From contig NZ_CP023994.1 of the NCBI RefSeq assembly GCF_003194085.1, forward strand, positions 248,001-312,000: 64,000 nucleotides of DNA, read 5' to 3'. Shown here in pieces: positions 36,420 through 45,808 of the stretch. Origin of the DNA: Aurantimicrobium photophilum (lineage in GTDB: Bacteria; Actinomycetota; Actinomycetes; Actinomycetales; Microbacteriaceae). The notes below the pieces were generated by a model that saw nothing but the letters and a program-made list of their open reading frames with translations, searched no databases and was not told the DNA's origin. Numbering within the stretch: the first letter of the stretch is position 1; every line of letters starts with the position of its first letter. The position numbers were made by a program, and so were the translations under genes.

Positions 36420-37367
36420 TTAGCCCTCACGCGCGCTGAGGGTGACCAGAGACGCCTCTGGGGCACACGCAAAGCGCACCGGAGCAAAGATAGATGTGCC
36501 AACACCTGCTGAGACATTCAGCGCTGCTGTGCGACTGCCACGCGTCCACGTGCTCAAACCCTTGACCTTGTCGCGGGGGATGTCACAGTTGGTGACGAGT
36601 GCACCAAAGCCAGGAACACAGACCTGACCGCCGTGAGTGTGGCCGGCGAAGATCATCTCAGCCCCTTGAGTAACAAAGTCATTCAAGATGCGCTGGTAGG
36701 GAGCGTGGGCAACACCAATGGTGATCTCGGGCGTGACCTCATCGAGGAAATCATCTGACTGTATAGATTCGAGGGCACGCTCCATGCGCGAGAGCGAATC
36801 AAAAGAGCGGTGAGGGTCATCCACTCCCATGAAGTCAATGCGGCGACTACCCAATGTCAACGAGGCTGCAGAGTTGTTGAGGTTAGCCCAGCCGAGTTCG
36901 TCAGTAAAGAATTCCATCAAGGAGGCGGTGTCGAGTCGCTGAGCGACCTTGGTGGCCTTGGAGGGACCTGCGAAGTAAGCAAAGGGGTTCTTGAACTCAG
37001 GGGCGAAGTAATCGTTTGATCCATTGACGAAAACCCCTGGAATCCCCTTGAATGCAGCCAGGGTTTCTTGCAAAGCAGGCAAGGCATGTTCATGGCCCAA
37101 GTTGTCACCGGTGTTGACGACAAGATCAGGTGCTAGCTCAGCAAGTGAGGAAATCCACTCCATCTTTCCCTTTTGCCAGGGTGCAAGATGCAGGTCAGAG
37201 ATGTGCAGGATTCGAAGAGGTGCGGAACCAGGTTCCAACACTTTCGCTTCAACATTTCTCAGGGTGAACGCATTGCGTTCGACGAGTGTTCCCCACGCAA
37301 GAGCACCCACAGCAACCAGCCCGATGCCCACCAGGACATCGCGGCCAATTGCTGAGGAAGAGCTCAT
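36420..37367 (-). CDS. Membrane-anchored metallophosphoesterase
   Basis: 315 aa. N-terminal membrane anchor (VLVGIGLVAVGALAWGTLV), then metal motifs HISDLHL, NTGDNLG, GSND (GNHD variant with Ser), AHAP and GHTHGG. Calcineurin-like, YaeI/YkuE type, possibly a phosphodiesterase for lipid or nucleotide substrates. Starts at the ponA stop (TAATG), so the two are one operon. Confidence 0.88.
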   Translation of the reverse strand: MSSSSAIGRDVLVGIGLVAVGALAWGTLVERNAFTLRNVEAKVLEPGSAPLRILHISDLHLAPWQKGKMEWISSLAELAPDLVVNTGDNLGHEHALPALQETLAAFKGIPGVFVNGSNDYFAPEFKNPFAYFAGPSKATKVAQRLDTASLMEFFTDELGWANLNNSAASLTLGSRRIDFMGVDDPHRSFDSLSRMERALESIQSDDFLDEVTPEITIGVAHAPYQRILNDFVTQGAEMIFAGHTHGGQVCVPGFGALVTNCDIPRDKVKGLSTWTRGSRTAALNVSAGVGTSIFAPVRFACAPEASLVTLSAREG

Positions 37368-39964
37368 TACTTCTGAACGGTGATCAGAATCGGGGTTGTG
37401 GGCTTGATGAATCCACCCACAGGCGACTGCACCGTCACGAGGCGCTGGCCCACAGGAAGTGGGTTAGCTGTTCCAGGACAAGCCGTGGTGGACGGTGATG
37501 GTGCAGGGGTTGGCATGGGGGTTGGTGTGGGAACCGGGCACTGCGCATCAGGGATAGGCAGCTCAATGGTTGCGCCAACAGTCCAACCAGCAGCCACAAG
37601 CGTGCTGCGAGCGAGAGTTTCGGTCATGCCCACGGTGCTGGGAGGACCTGCAACGAGGGTCTGGTTTGAGAAGTAGACCTTGACTTCGCCACCGACTGCC
37701 GTGGGCTCACCTGAGGCGGGCTCAGACTTGGCCACCGTGTTGAGGGGGAGTTCAGAGTCCATCTCGCCACCATCGGTGAAGGTCAAGCCCACGCTTTCGA
37801 TGAGGGCTTGTGCCTGTTCCTTGGTGAGGCCTTGGATAGCGGGAACACTAACGGACTTACCCTTGACCAGGTTGGGGTCAGGGGCACCGAAGGGATCGCC
37901 ACCAAATTGACGGTTCGCAACCGTCATGATGTCTCGGTAGATGTCTTGCTTGGTGTTGTATTGACGACCATTCGTGAAGTCCACATTGGAAAGCGCGACG
38001 TGACCAGAGACGTTACCGAGCCACACAACGGTGGCCACCTTGGAGGTGGAGCCCATGATCCAGTTCTGCTCAGCGTTATCTGAGGTTCCGGTCTTGGCAA
38101 TCCAGGGGATACCGTCACCGACATCAGCACGAGCTGCCGTACCACCAGCAGAGTGGACGTTTTCCATGGCATAGGCGGTGGTGCGAGCCACTGCTGGGGT
38201 TACCGACTGGGTGCACTTGGACTTGGGCGGAGTGATTTTCTTGCCCTTGTAGTCGATGATTTCATCGATCGCGATTGCAGTACAGGTCTTTCCATCATTG
38301 GCAATACCTGCTGTGGCAACGGCCATTGCAAGCGGTGCAATTTCCTCGGTACCGATGATGGTTGAAGGGTTTGACTTCAACGTCTTTTGGTCAGCACGGT
38401 GAACGCCAAATGATTCAGCAACCTTACGGATGTTGCAGAGGTCCATCTTGGAAGCCATGGTGATGAAGTTGAGGTTGTAGGAGTTCTTCAACGCGTTCAT
38501 CACGGTTGTGGTGGAGTCGAATGCACCCGCGTAGTTGACGGGCTTCCAGTTAGGGCCACCTGTTGGCTCACAGCTGTTCTTGAACTCGGACATCTTCCAG
38601 TCCTTGACCTTGCCGGAGACAACTTCGTTGAGACCGTGGCCCTGCTTGAGCCACTCGATCAGGGTGAAGATCTTGTAGGTCGAACCCACGGGGAAACCGG
38701 TGGAGCTTCCGTACTTGCTGTCGGTGTTGTAATTCACCGAGGTGTAGTTGGCGCCTGATGCCACAACCTCAGGATCAGCAGAGTAATCCTTGCTCTGAGC
38801 CATTGCGAGAACTCGACCAGTACCGACTTGAACCGAAACGGACGCACCTGCGATGTCACCTTCGGGAACGATCTTGGGAACACGCTCGTAGATTGCTGTT
38901 TCAGAAGCTGCCTGCAGTTCCACATCAAGTGTGGTCATGATCTTCCACCCACCGCGCTGGAAGGCTGCCCAGCGCTCGTCCTCGGTTGCACCGAAGGCGG
39001 GGTCGTTCTTGATGATCCAGGTGACGTAGTCACAGAAGAAGGCAGCACCACCAGCTGTTTGGCAACCAGTGCTGGACGGAGTGATCACCGGAGTGACAGG
39101 CTCGGCTACAGCGGCCTTGTATTCCTTGTTGGTGATCTTGCCTTCAGCAAGCATGCGGCCCAGTACGTAGTTACGACGCTGTTCGTTGTATTCCACGTTC
39201 TCAGGAATATCGATACGCAAGTTGTTGGGGTTGTTCACGGTGGCGATCAGGCTTGCTGCCTGAGCAAGGGTGAGGTCCTTGGCCTTGACGCCAAAGTAAT
39301 ACTCAGAGGCAGATTCGATGCCGTAGACGCGACCACCGAAGGAAGCGATGTTGAGGTAACCGTTGAGGATCTCGTCCTTGGTGTACTTGGACTCGATGCT
39401 GATCGCCAGCTTCATTTCCTTGAGCTTGCGCTCAATGGTGGTCTGGGTGGCTGCGTAGTAGGCAGCCTTACGTGCTTCAGGATCTGCAATCTCTTCCGCA
39501 CGCATCACCAGGATGTTTTTCACATACTGCTGGCTGATCGACGAACCACCCTGAACGTCACCACCGGTGGCGTTGGAAATGATGGCGCGTGCAGTACCGA
39601 TGAGGTCCACACCACCGTGCTCATAAAAACGAGGGTCTTCTGTTGCGATAGCTGCGTCAACAACGAAGGGAGAAATTTCTTCGAGAGGAACCGTAATACG
39701 GTTCTGTGCATAGAACGAGGCGAGGAGAACTTCTGAGCCGTCTTCACGCTTGGCATACATGCTCGACTTTTCAGCCAAGTCGTTGATCTTGAGGTAGGCG
39801 GGGAGTTCGTCAAAAACACCTAGGGCGCTGTTCGTGGTTACTCCCGTAACGGCAATAGCGGGGGTCACTGCGGCGGCAATCAAGACTGCTGCAACGGCAC
39901 TCATGCCGACAAAAGCGAGCAATCCCCCAATGATTCCTGAACGCGTAGGCTTCTTGGCAAACAT
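37367..39964 (-). CDS. ponA: Bifunctional class A penicillin-binding protein with PASTA domain
   Basis: 865 aa if started at the ATG at 39964, 7 bases after TAAATT (putative leaderless); the frame is open to 40060. One membrane anchor, glycosyltransferase (EDPRFYEHGGVDL, GGSSISQQYVKN), transpeptidase with S-x2-K (GSTYK), S-x-N (NSYNLN) and KTG (AKTGTSDN), then one PASTA domain (VPAIQGLTKEQAQALIESVGL) and a Pro/Thr-rich tail ending in a second, partial PASTA-like piece. Polymerises and cross-links peptidoglycan outside the membrane. Confidence 0.94.
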   Translation of the reverse strand: MFAKKPTRSGIIGGLLAFVGMSAVAAVLIAAAVTPAIAVTGVTTNSALGVFDELPAYLKINDLAEKSSMYAKREDGSEVLLASFYAQNRITVPLEEISPFVVDAAIATEDPRFYEHGGVDLIGTARAIISNATGGDVQGGSSISQQYVKNILVMRAEEIADPEARKAAYYAATQTTIERKLKEMKLAISIESKYTKDEILNGYLNIASFGGRVYGIESASEYYFGVKAKDLTLAQAASLIATVNNPNNLRIDIPENVEYNEQRRNYVLGRMLAEGKITNKEYKAAVAEPVTPVITPSSTGCQTAGGAAFFCDYVTWIIKNDPAFGATEDERWAAFQRGGWKIMTTLDVELQAASETAIYERVPKIVPEGDIAGASVSVQVGTGRVLAMAQSKDYSADPEVVASGANYTSVNYNTDSKYGSSTGFPVGSTYKIFTLIEWLKQGHGLNEVVSGKVKDWKMSEFKNSCEPTGGPNWKPVNYAGAFDSTTTVMNALKNSYNLNFITMASKMDLCNIRKVAESFGVHRADQKTLKSNPSTIIGTEEIAPLAMAVATAGIANDGKTCTAIAIDEIIDYKGKKITPPKSKCTQSVTPAVARTTAYAMENVHSAGGTAARADVGDGIPWIAKTGTSDNAEQNWIMGSTSKVATVVWLGNVSGHVALSNVDFTNGRQYNTKQDIYRDIMTVANRQFGGDPFGAPDPNLVKGKSVSVPAIQGLTKEQAQALIESVGLTFTDGGEMDSELPLNTVAKSEPASGEPTAVGGEVKVYFSNQTLVAGPPSTVGMTETLARSTLVAAGWTVGATIELPIPDAQCPVPTPTPMPTPAPSPSTTACPGTANPLPVGQRLVTVQSPVGGFIKPTTPILITVQK

Positions 39965-40012
39965 AGACTCTAATTTAGCCGGAATTGCTGAGAAAAGACC
40001 GAACGGAGACTC

Positions 40013-40174
40013 ATGGCCGCCATCAAGTGGGAATACATCACCACTCCGCTGCTTATTCACAACACCACCGCCATTTTGAACACGTGGGGTTCAGAAGGGT
40101 GGGAGCTCGTTCAAATTGTCACGGGCCCCGAAGGTGGCCTTGTTGCGTACCTCAAACGACCACTGGCTGAATAG
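40013..40174 (+). CDS. Small DUF4177-like protein
   Basis: 53 aa, ATG at 40013 with GGAG upstream. WEYITTPLL...LNTWGSEGWELVQI...VAYLKRP is the usual pattern of these short actinobacterial proteins found between ponA and ridA. Cytosolic, function unknown. Divergent from ponA by 48 bases and 21 bases before ridA, so probably co-transcribed with ridA. Confidence 0.8.
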   Translation: MAAIKWEYITTPLLIHNTTAILNTWGSEGWELVQIVTGPEGGLVAYLKRPLAE

Positions 40175-40195
40175 CTCAAGAATCGAAGGAAAATC

Positions 40196-40666
40196 ATGTC
40201 AAACATCGAAGCTCGTCTTGCCGAACTCGGCATCGATATCCCTGATCTCGTTCCTCCCGTAGCCGCCTACACCCCTGCGGTGATCCATGGAGATCTCGTC
40301 TTCACCTCTGGTCAGCTCCCCATGGTTTCCGGTGCACTTCCTGCCACCGGCAAGGTCGGAGAAGGCCACGGCCTGATCCCTGCCTCGGATGCCAAGGAGT
40401 ATGCACGCATCTGTGCACTCAACGCGCTCGCAGCGGTGAAGTCGGTGCTGGGTGACCTCAACCGTGTCACCCGCGTGGTTAAGGTTGTGGGTTTCGTTTC
40501 CAGTGACCCTGCCTTCACCGGCCAGCCTGGCGTGATCAACGGCGCATCTGAAGTTCTCGGTGAGATCTTCGGTGACGCAGGAATTCACTCGCGCTCTGCC
40601 GTGGGTGTTGCGGTTCTTCCCTTAGATGCCCCGGTTGAGGTAGAGATCATCGTCTCCTTCAAGTAA
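40196..40666 (+). CDS. RidA-family protein
   Basis: 156 aa, RidA/YjgF fold: VHGDLVFTSGQLP-like segment, LNALAAVKSVLGDLNRV, and the C-terminal SRSAVGVAVLPLDAPVEVEIIV. The Arg before the SAVGV segment matches the substrate-binding Arg of imine deaminases. Probably removes reactive enamines. This is the longer Rid subtype common in actinobacteria. Confidence 0.9.
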   Translation: MSNIEARLAELGIDIPDLVPPVAAYTPAVIHGDLVFTSGQLPMVSGALPATGKVGEGHGLIPASDAKEYARICALNALAAVKSVLGDLNRVTRVVKVVGFVSSDPAFTGQPGVINGASEVLGEIFGDAGIHSRSAVGVAVLPLDAPVEVEIIVSFK

Positions 40667-40681
40667 TTCTTGAGTAACAAC

Positions 40682-40716
40682 GAAACACCCCCAGGCCGAT
40701 GGCCTGGGGGTGTTTC
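40682..40716. terminator. Bidirectional terminator between ridA and acs
   Basis: Perfect 16-bp arms GAAACACCCCCAGGCC / GGCCTGGGGGTGTTTC with loop GAT; A-rich and T-rich ends on both strands. Confidence 0.9.
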
Positions 40717-40736
40717 AGTATGAGCTTCGTAGTTGT

Positions 40737-42692
<1,956 letters not shown>

Positions 42693-42862
42693 TTCGAGCA
42701 CCTCACTTCATTGGGCGGTGACTAAAGGTCGAACAAAGTCTGTATTGAGATTACCCCCAATTCCACACTTTGTATACAAAGTTACTTTTTATACTCGGGG
42801 TACAAGATAAATTTCAGTTTTATGCCTTACACTCGAATAGTTCAGAGCTTCGTATCTGACTG

Positions 42863-42931
42863 GTGGCGCCGCCGATTCCCCCAATCTGGCGCCACGAAGG
42901 CGACACCGTTCCCCCCAACTGGTGTCGCCTT
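42863..42931. other. Twin hairpins with C-only loops between acs and the Tad locus
   Basis: Hairpin 1 (42863-42895): outer arms GTGGCGCC / GGCGCCAC, inner GATT / AATC, loop CCCCC. Hairpin 2 (42897-42931): arms AAGGCGACACC / GGTGTCGCCTT, inner GTT / AAC, loop CCCCCC. The two are tandem versions of one design. No T tract follows. The 337-bp gap otherwise holds an A/T-rich stretch near acs and a CGTACG-GATA-CGTACG palindrome at 42948-42963. Confidence 0.6.
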
Positions 42932-43029
42932 CCACCGTTAAGTGGTTCGTACGGATACGTACGCCCTAGTCCTCCACAGGGGCAAAAGGGGTACAAATAG
43001 CCCCAAATCAGGGTAAAAATTCCCGTGAA

Positions 43030-43971
43030 ATGGATTTTTCTCCATATTTTGGGCCGATGCTTGCCCATCTGGATACCCACCTGAGAAATCCGCGAATTAC
43101 GGACGTTCTCATCTCCAGCAACGCTGGATTGTGGATAGATCAGGGCGAGGGACTGCTGCTCGACGCCAGCTGGTCGTATACAGAACCCGAGGTCAGAGCC
43201 CTCGCTGTTGAGCTCATTGGCCGTGGTGGTCGACATATCGACCAAGCACATCCCTGTGTGGATGTGCGATTGCCGGGAAACATTCGCGTGCACGCTGTGC
43301 TGTCACCGGTTGCAAGCTCTGGCACCACGATTGCCCTGCGCATCCCTCGCACCACTGCCCTTACCTGGGAAGACCGAGTGGCGTCAGACTTCATGACGGA
43401 GAGAGAAAAGCATTTCTTGCTCGAGTGTGTGGAGCGCAAGCGCACAGTACTGATCACCGGAGGAGCTGGCTCCGGCAAGACCTCATTATTGGGGCACCTA
43501 CTCTCTTCAGTCCCTCATCATGAGCGCATTGTGGTTCTCGAAGATGTCACCGAACTTCAGATAGATCATCCTCATGTGATTGCGCTCGAAGCCCAGCAAG
43601 CAAATATTGAGGGCGCTGGTGGCGTGAGCGTGGAACAACTTGTTCCTCAGGCTTTGCGGATGAGGGCAGACCGCTTGGTGCTGGGGGAATGTCGCGGTGC
43701 TGAAGTGGGAGCCGTGTTGTCTGCCCTCAACACAGGCCACAGTGGTGGCGGCCTCACCCTCCACGCCAATTCTTTGGCAGATGTTCCGGCACGTCTGACT
43801 GCCCTGGGCTATCTCGCCGGAATGAGCACAGAACTAGTTTCCGCACTGGCCCGGGGAGGACTCGACGTCATTGTTCATGTGGAGCGAGGTGAACATGGCA
43901 GGCGTATTGCAGCGCTGGGTGAATTCACTCCGGGGGAAGCTCCACTCACTGTCCGCGAGTTCGCCCTCTGA
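43030..43971 (+). CDS. tadA: TadA/CpaF-type secretion ATPase
   Basis: 313 aa. N-terminal domain then Walker A GGAGSGKTSLLGHL, Walker B-like region VVLEDVTEL, His boxes GHSGGGLTLHANS and Arg-rich ALRMRADRLVLGECRG. Powers assembly of Flp/Tad pili at the inner face of the membrane. Shorter than most CpaF proteins because the leading helical region is missing, as in other compact actinobacterial loci. Overlaps the next gene by 77 bases. Confidence 0.9.
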   Translation: MDFSPYFGPMLAHLDTHLRNPRITDVLISSNAGLWIDQGEGLLLDASWSYTEPEVRALAVELIGRGGRHIDQAHPCVDVRLPGNIRVHAVLSPVASSGTTIALRIPRTTALTWEDRVASDFMTEREKHFLLECVERKRTVLITGGAGSGKTSLLGHLLSSVPHHERIVVLEDVTELQIDHPHVIALEAQQANIEGAGGVSVEQLVPQALRMRADRLVLGECRGAEVGAVLSALNTGHSGGGLTLHANSLADVPARLTALGYLAGMSTELVSALARGGLDVIVHVERGEHGRRIAALGEFTPGEAPLTVREFAL

Positions 43972-44818
43972 GGTTGAACGCTCACTCAGAGAACTGGCGC
44001 AGAAAACAGAACGCGTTGCCTCATTACTCATGGCCGGACTCTCGCCGAGAGAAGCAGCACACTCTGCGGAACTTGATCTTCAGGCCGCCGTGAACATTCA
44101 GGAGAGGACCCCAAAAGCCTTCTTGAGTGTTGTGTGGAACTTTGCGTTGGAGTCAGGAGCGGCACCGTCTGCGGTGTTGAAGGTGTGCGCTGAGGCTTTT
44201 GCGCACGCAGCTGAAAATGCACGTCATGCTCGTGTTCAGCTTGCTGGACCTCAAGCGGCAACGCATCTCGTCATGGGATTGCCATTGGTTGCGGTGGCGG
44301 GAGGGTACCTCGCTGGATATAACCCGCTGGCTTTCCTGCTCGGTTCGTTATTCGGCTGGCTCCTTCTTGTTGGTGCTGCATTCTTATTGTTTCTTTCCTC
44401 CCGGTGGTCACGGCGAATGGTGAGACATGCACAACAGTGGGAATGGTCGCGGGGAATGGCAGCAGAGGCAATGTCGATGTCGCTGTCGGCGGGCCACTCC
44501 CTTGCCCAGGCCAGGCGGTGGGCAAGTGAGGTCGCTACCTCATTCACGTTGGATCACGAGATGGTTCAACAGGAGCTTGCTCGGTGCGATGAATTCATGG
44601 CGTTGGCAAGCAAGACGGGAGTGGGTTTATCCGGGCTTCTTCGAAGCCAAGCCCAACGGGAGCGCAACGCAGCCCGTGAAGAAGCGCAGATGCGTGTAGA
44701 AAAGCTTGCCGTGCGATTGATGATCCCGCTGGGAATGTGCGTTTTACCGGCATTTATTGCCGTCGGGGTGCTGCCGCTGGTTGCCAGTGTGATTTCCTCC
44801 ACAGCACTGAATTCATAA
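43895..44818 (+). CDS. TadB/TadC-type type II secretion F-domain protein
   Basis: 307 aa from the ATG at 43895, with GAGGTG upstream inside tadA. It has two T2SSF-like helical parts: VERSLRELAQKTERVASLLMAGLSPREA and the membrane hairpin VMGLPLVAVAGGYLAG / LLLVGAAFLLFL, then a second cytosolic helical bundle and the last membrane helix. It appears to fuse the TadB and TadC functions in one protein. Inner-membrane platform of the Tad pilus. Confidence 0.82.
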   Translation: MAGVLQRWVNSLRGKLHSLSASSPSEVERSLRELAQKTERVASLLMAGLSPREAAHSAELDLQAAVNIQERTPKAFLSVVWNFALESGAAPSAVLKVCAEAFAHAAENARHARVQLAGPQAATHLVMGLPLVAVAGGYLAGYNPLAFLLGSLFGWLLLVGAAFLLFLSSRWSRRMVRHAQQWEWSRGMAAEAMSMSLSAGHSLAQARRWASEVATSFTLDHEMVQQELARCDEFMALASKTGVGLSGLLRSQAQRERNAAREEAQMRVEKLAVRLMIPLGMCVLPAFIAVGVLPLVASVISSTALNS

Positions 44819-44897
44819 AAGAATTCCACCTCTTATATAGAGGTGTGAATTCGCGCATTCTTTCTGCGCTGTGATGGGGGCGAAAGGTGTGGTGAAT

Positions 44898-45098
44898 ATG
44901 ACAACTCACAAACTCAACAAACTCATTCAAGCCCTGAAGCACTTCCGCTCTGAAGCCGGTGCCGCAACAGCGGAATACGCCATTGCCACGATGGCAGCGG
45001 TTGGCTTTGCCGGACTACTCGTGACCATTTTGCGCGGAGATGAAGTGAAGCAAATCCTGACGGACATGGTGCGCCGTGCTCTCACGTTCGGAGGGTAG
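44898..45098 (+). CDS. DUF4244 Flp-pilin-like protein
   Basis: 66 aa from the ATG at 44898. SEAGAATAEYAIATMAAVGFAGLL is the prepilin-like segment: the Glu five residues after the processing Gly-Ala site and the following hydrophobic helix are as in Flp pilins. Likely the main pilus subunit of this Tad locus. Confidence 0.85.
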   Translation: MTTHKLNKLIQALKHFRSEAGAATAEYAIATMAAVGFAGLLVTILRGDEVKQILTDMVRRALTFGG

Positions 45099-45414
45099 TG
45101 TCACCGCTGAACTGGCCATGGTGCTGCCGGCCATCATCTTGGTGCTTGGTGTGTGTCTCCAAGCGGTGGGTGCTCTGGGGATTCAGTTGACGAACTCTGC
45201 CCTGGCCAGACAAGCTGCCCGGGAGCTATCTCGTGGTGTCGATGTCAGCGTGGTGGCCAGCTCGCTGTCACAGGCCAATTCCCACGCCTCACTTCGGCAC
45301 TCGACCGAGGGTGATCTGGTGTGTGTTTCCCTGAGCCAGTCCACGGGTGTGGGGCCGTTGTCATGGCTGCTTGCAGAGGTCCAGGTTCGGGAGTGTGTGA
45401 TCAATGCACAGTGA
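45076..45414 (+). CDS. TadE-like pseudopilin
   Basis: 112 aa, GTG start at 45076 overlapping the pilin gene by 23 bases. GSVTAELAMVLPAIILVLGVCLQAVGAL is the TadE hydrophobic N-terminus with its conserved Glu; two cysteines lie in the C-terminal part (VCVSL and ECVIN). Minor pilin or assembly factor. Confidence 0.82.
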   Translation: MLSRSEGSVTAELAMVLPAIILVLGVCLQAVGALGIQLTNSALARQAARELSRGVDVSVVASSLSQANSHASLRHSTEGDLVCVSLSQSTGVGPLSWLLAEVQVRECVINAQ

Positions 45415-45745
45415 ACGAGGTTCGGGTGCTGCGGCGACCCTCATTCTGGTCGGAGGGGTCATTTCGGTGACATCTCTTCTACTTTTTTTCGGAGCAGCTC
45501 TGATCACCCTCGACCGAGCACAATCCGTCACCGACCAGGCAGCACTCGAAGCAGCGGATGCAGCATCGGGGCGCATCCCCGGATATCCCTGTAATCGCGC
45601 GGAAAGACTCGCCGAGAAGAATTCTTTCCAGATAGAAAATTGTGAGGTTCAGGGTTTGATTGTGCGGGTGACCTTGCAGGTCACCGTGTTGGGAATTTCT
45701 ACCCACACTCGAGCCAAAGCAGGACCCCAAAATGAGCTGGAGTGA
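45404..45745 (+). CDS. TadG/Rv3660c-neighbourhood pseudopilin-like protein
   Basis: 113 aa, ATG at 45404 overlapping the TadE gene by 11 bases. ERGSGAAATLILVGGVISVTSLLLFFGAAL is a pilin-like N-terminal helix, followed by DRAQSVTDQAALEAADAASGR as in the TadE-like proteins of actinobacterial Tad loci. Last gene of the Tad operon. Confidence 0.78.
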   Translation: MHSERGSGAAATLILVGGVISVTSLLLFFGAALITLDRAQSVTDQAALEAADAASGRIPGYPCNRAERLAEKNSFQIENCEVQGLIVRVTLQVTVLGISTHTRAKAGPQNELE

Positions 45746-45808
45746 TTGACGAACCCAAATTGCCGTGTATCTTGACCTTTTGGAACGCCACTTAATTCGG
45801 AGGAATGT

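Noticed and set aside
42863-42931. Twin hairpins as rho-independent terminators of acs or the Tad locus
   Set aside because: No T tract on either strand, and they lie at the promoter side of both divergent genes.
43030-45745. Tad locus as export route of the EndoU toxins
   Set aside because: It is 36 kb away, encodes pilus parts only, and the toxins have no pilin-like signal; there is no sequence support for a link.
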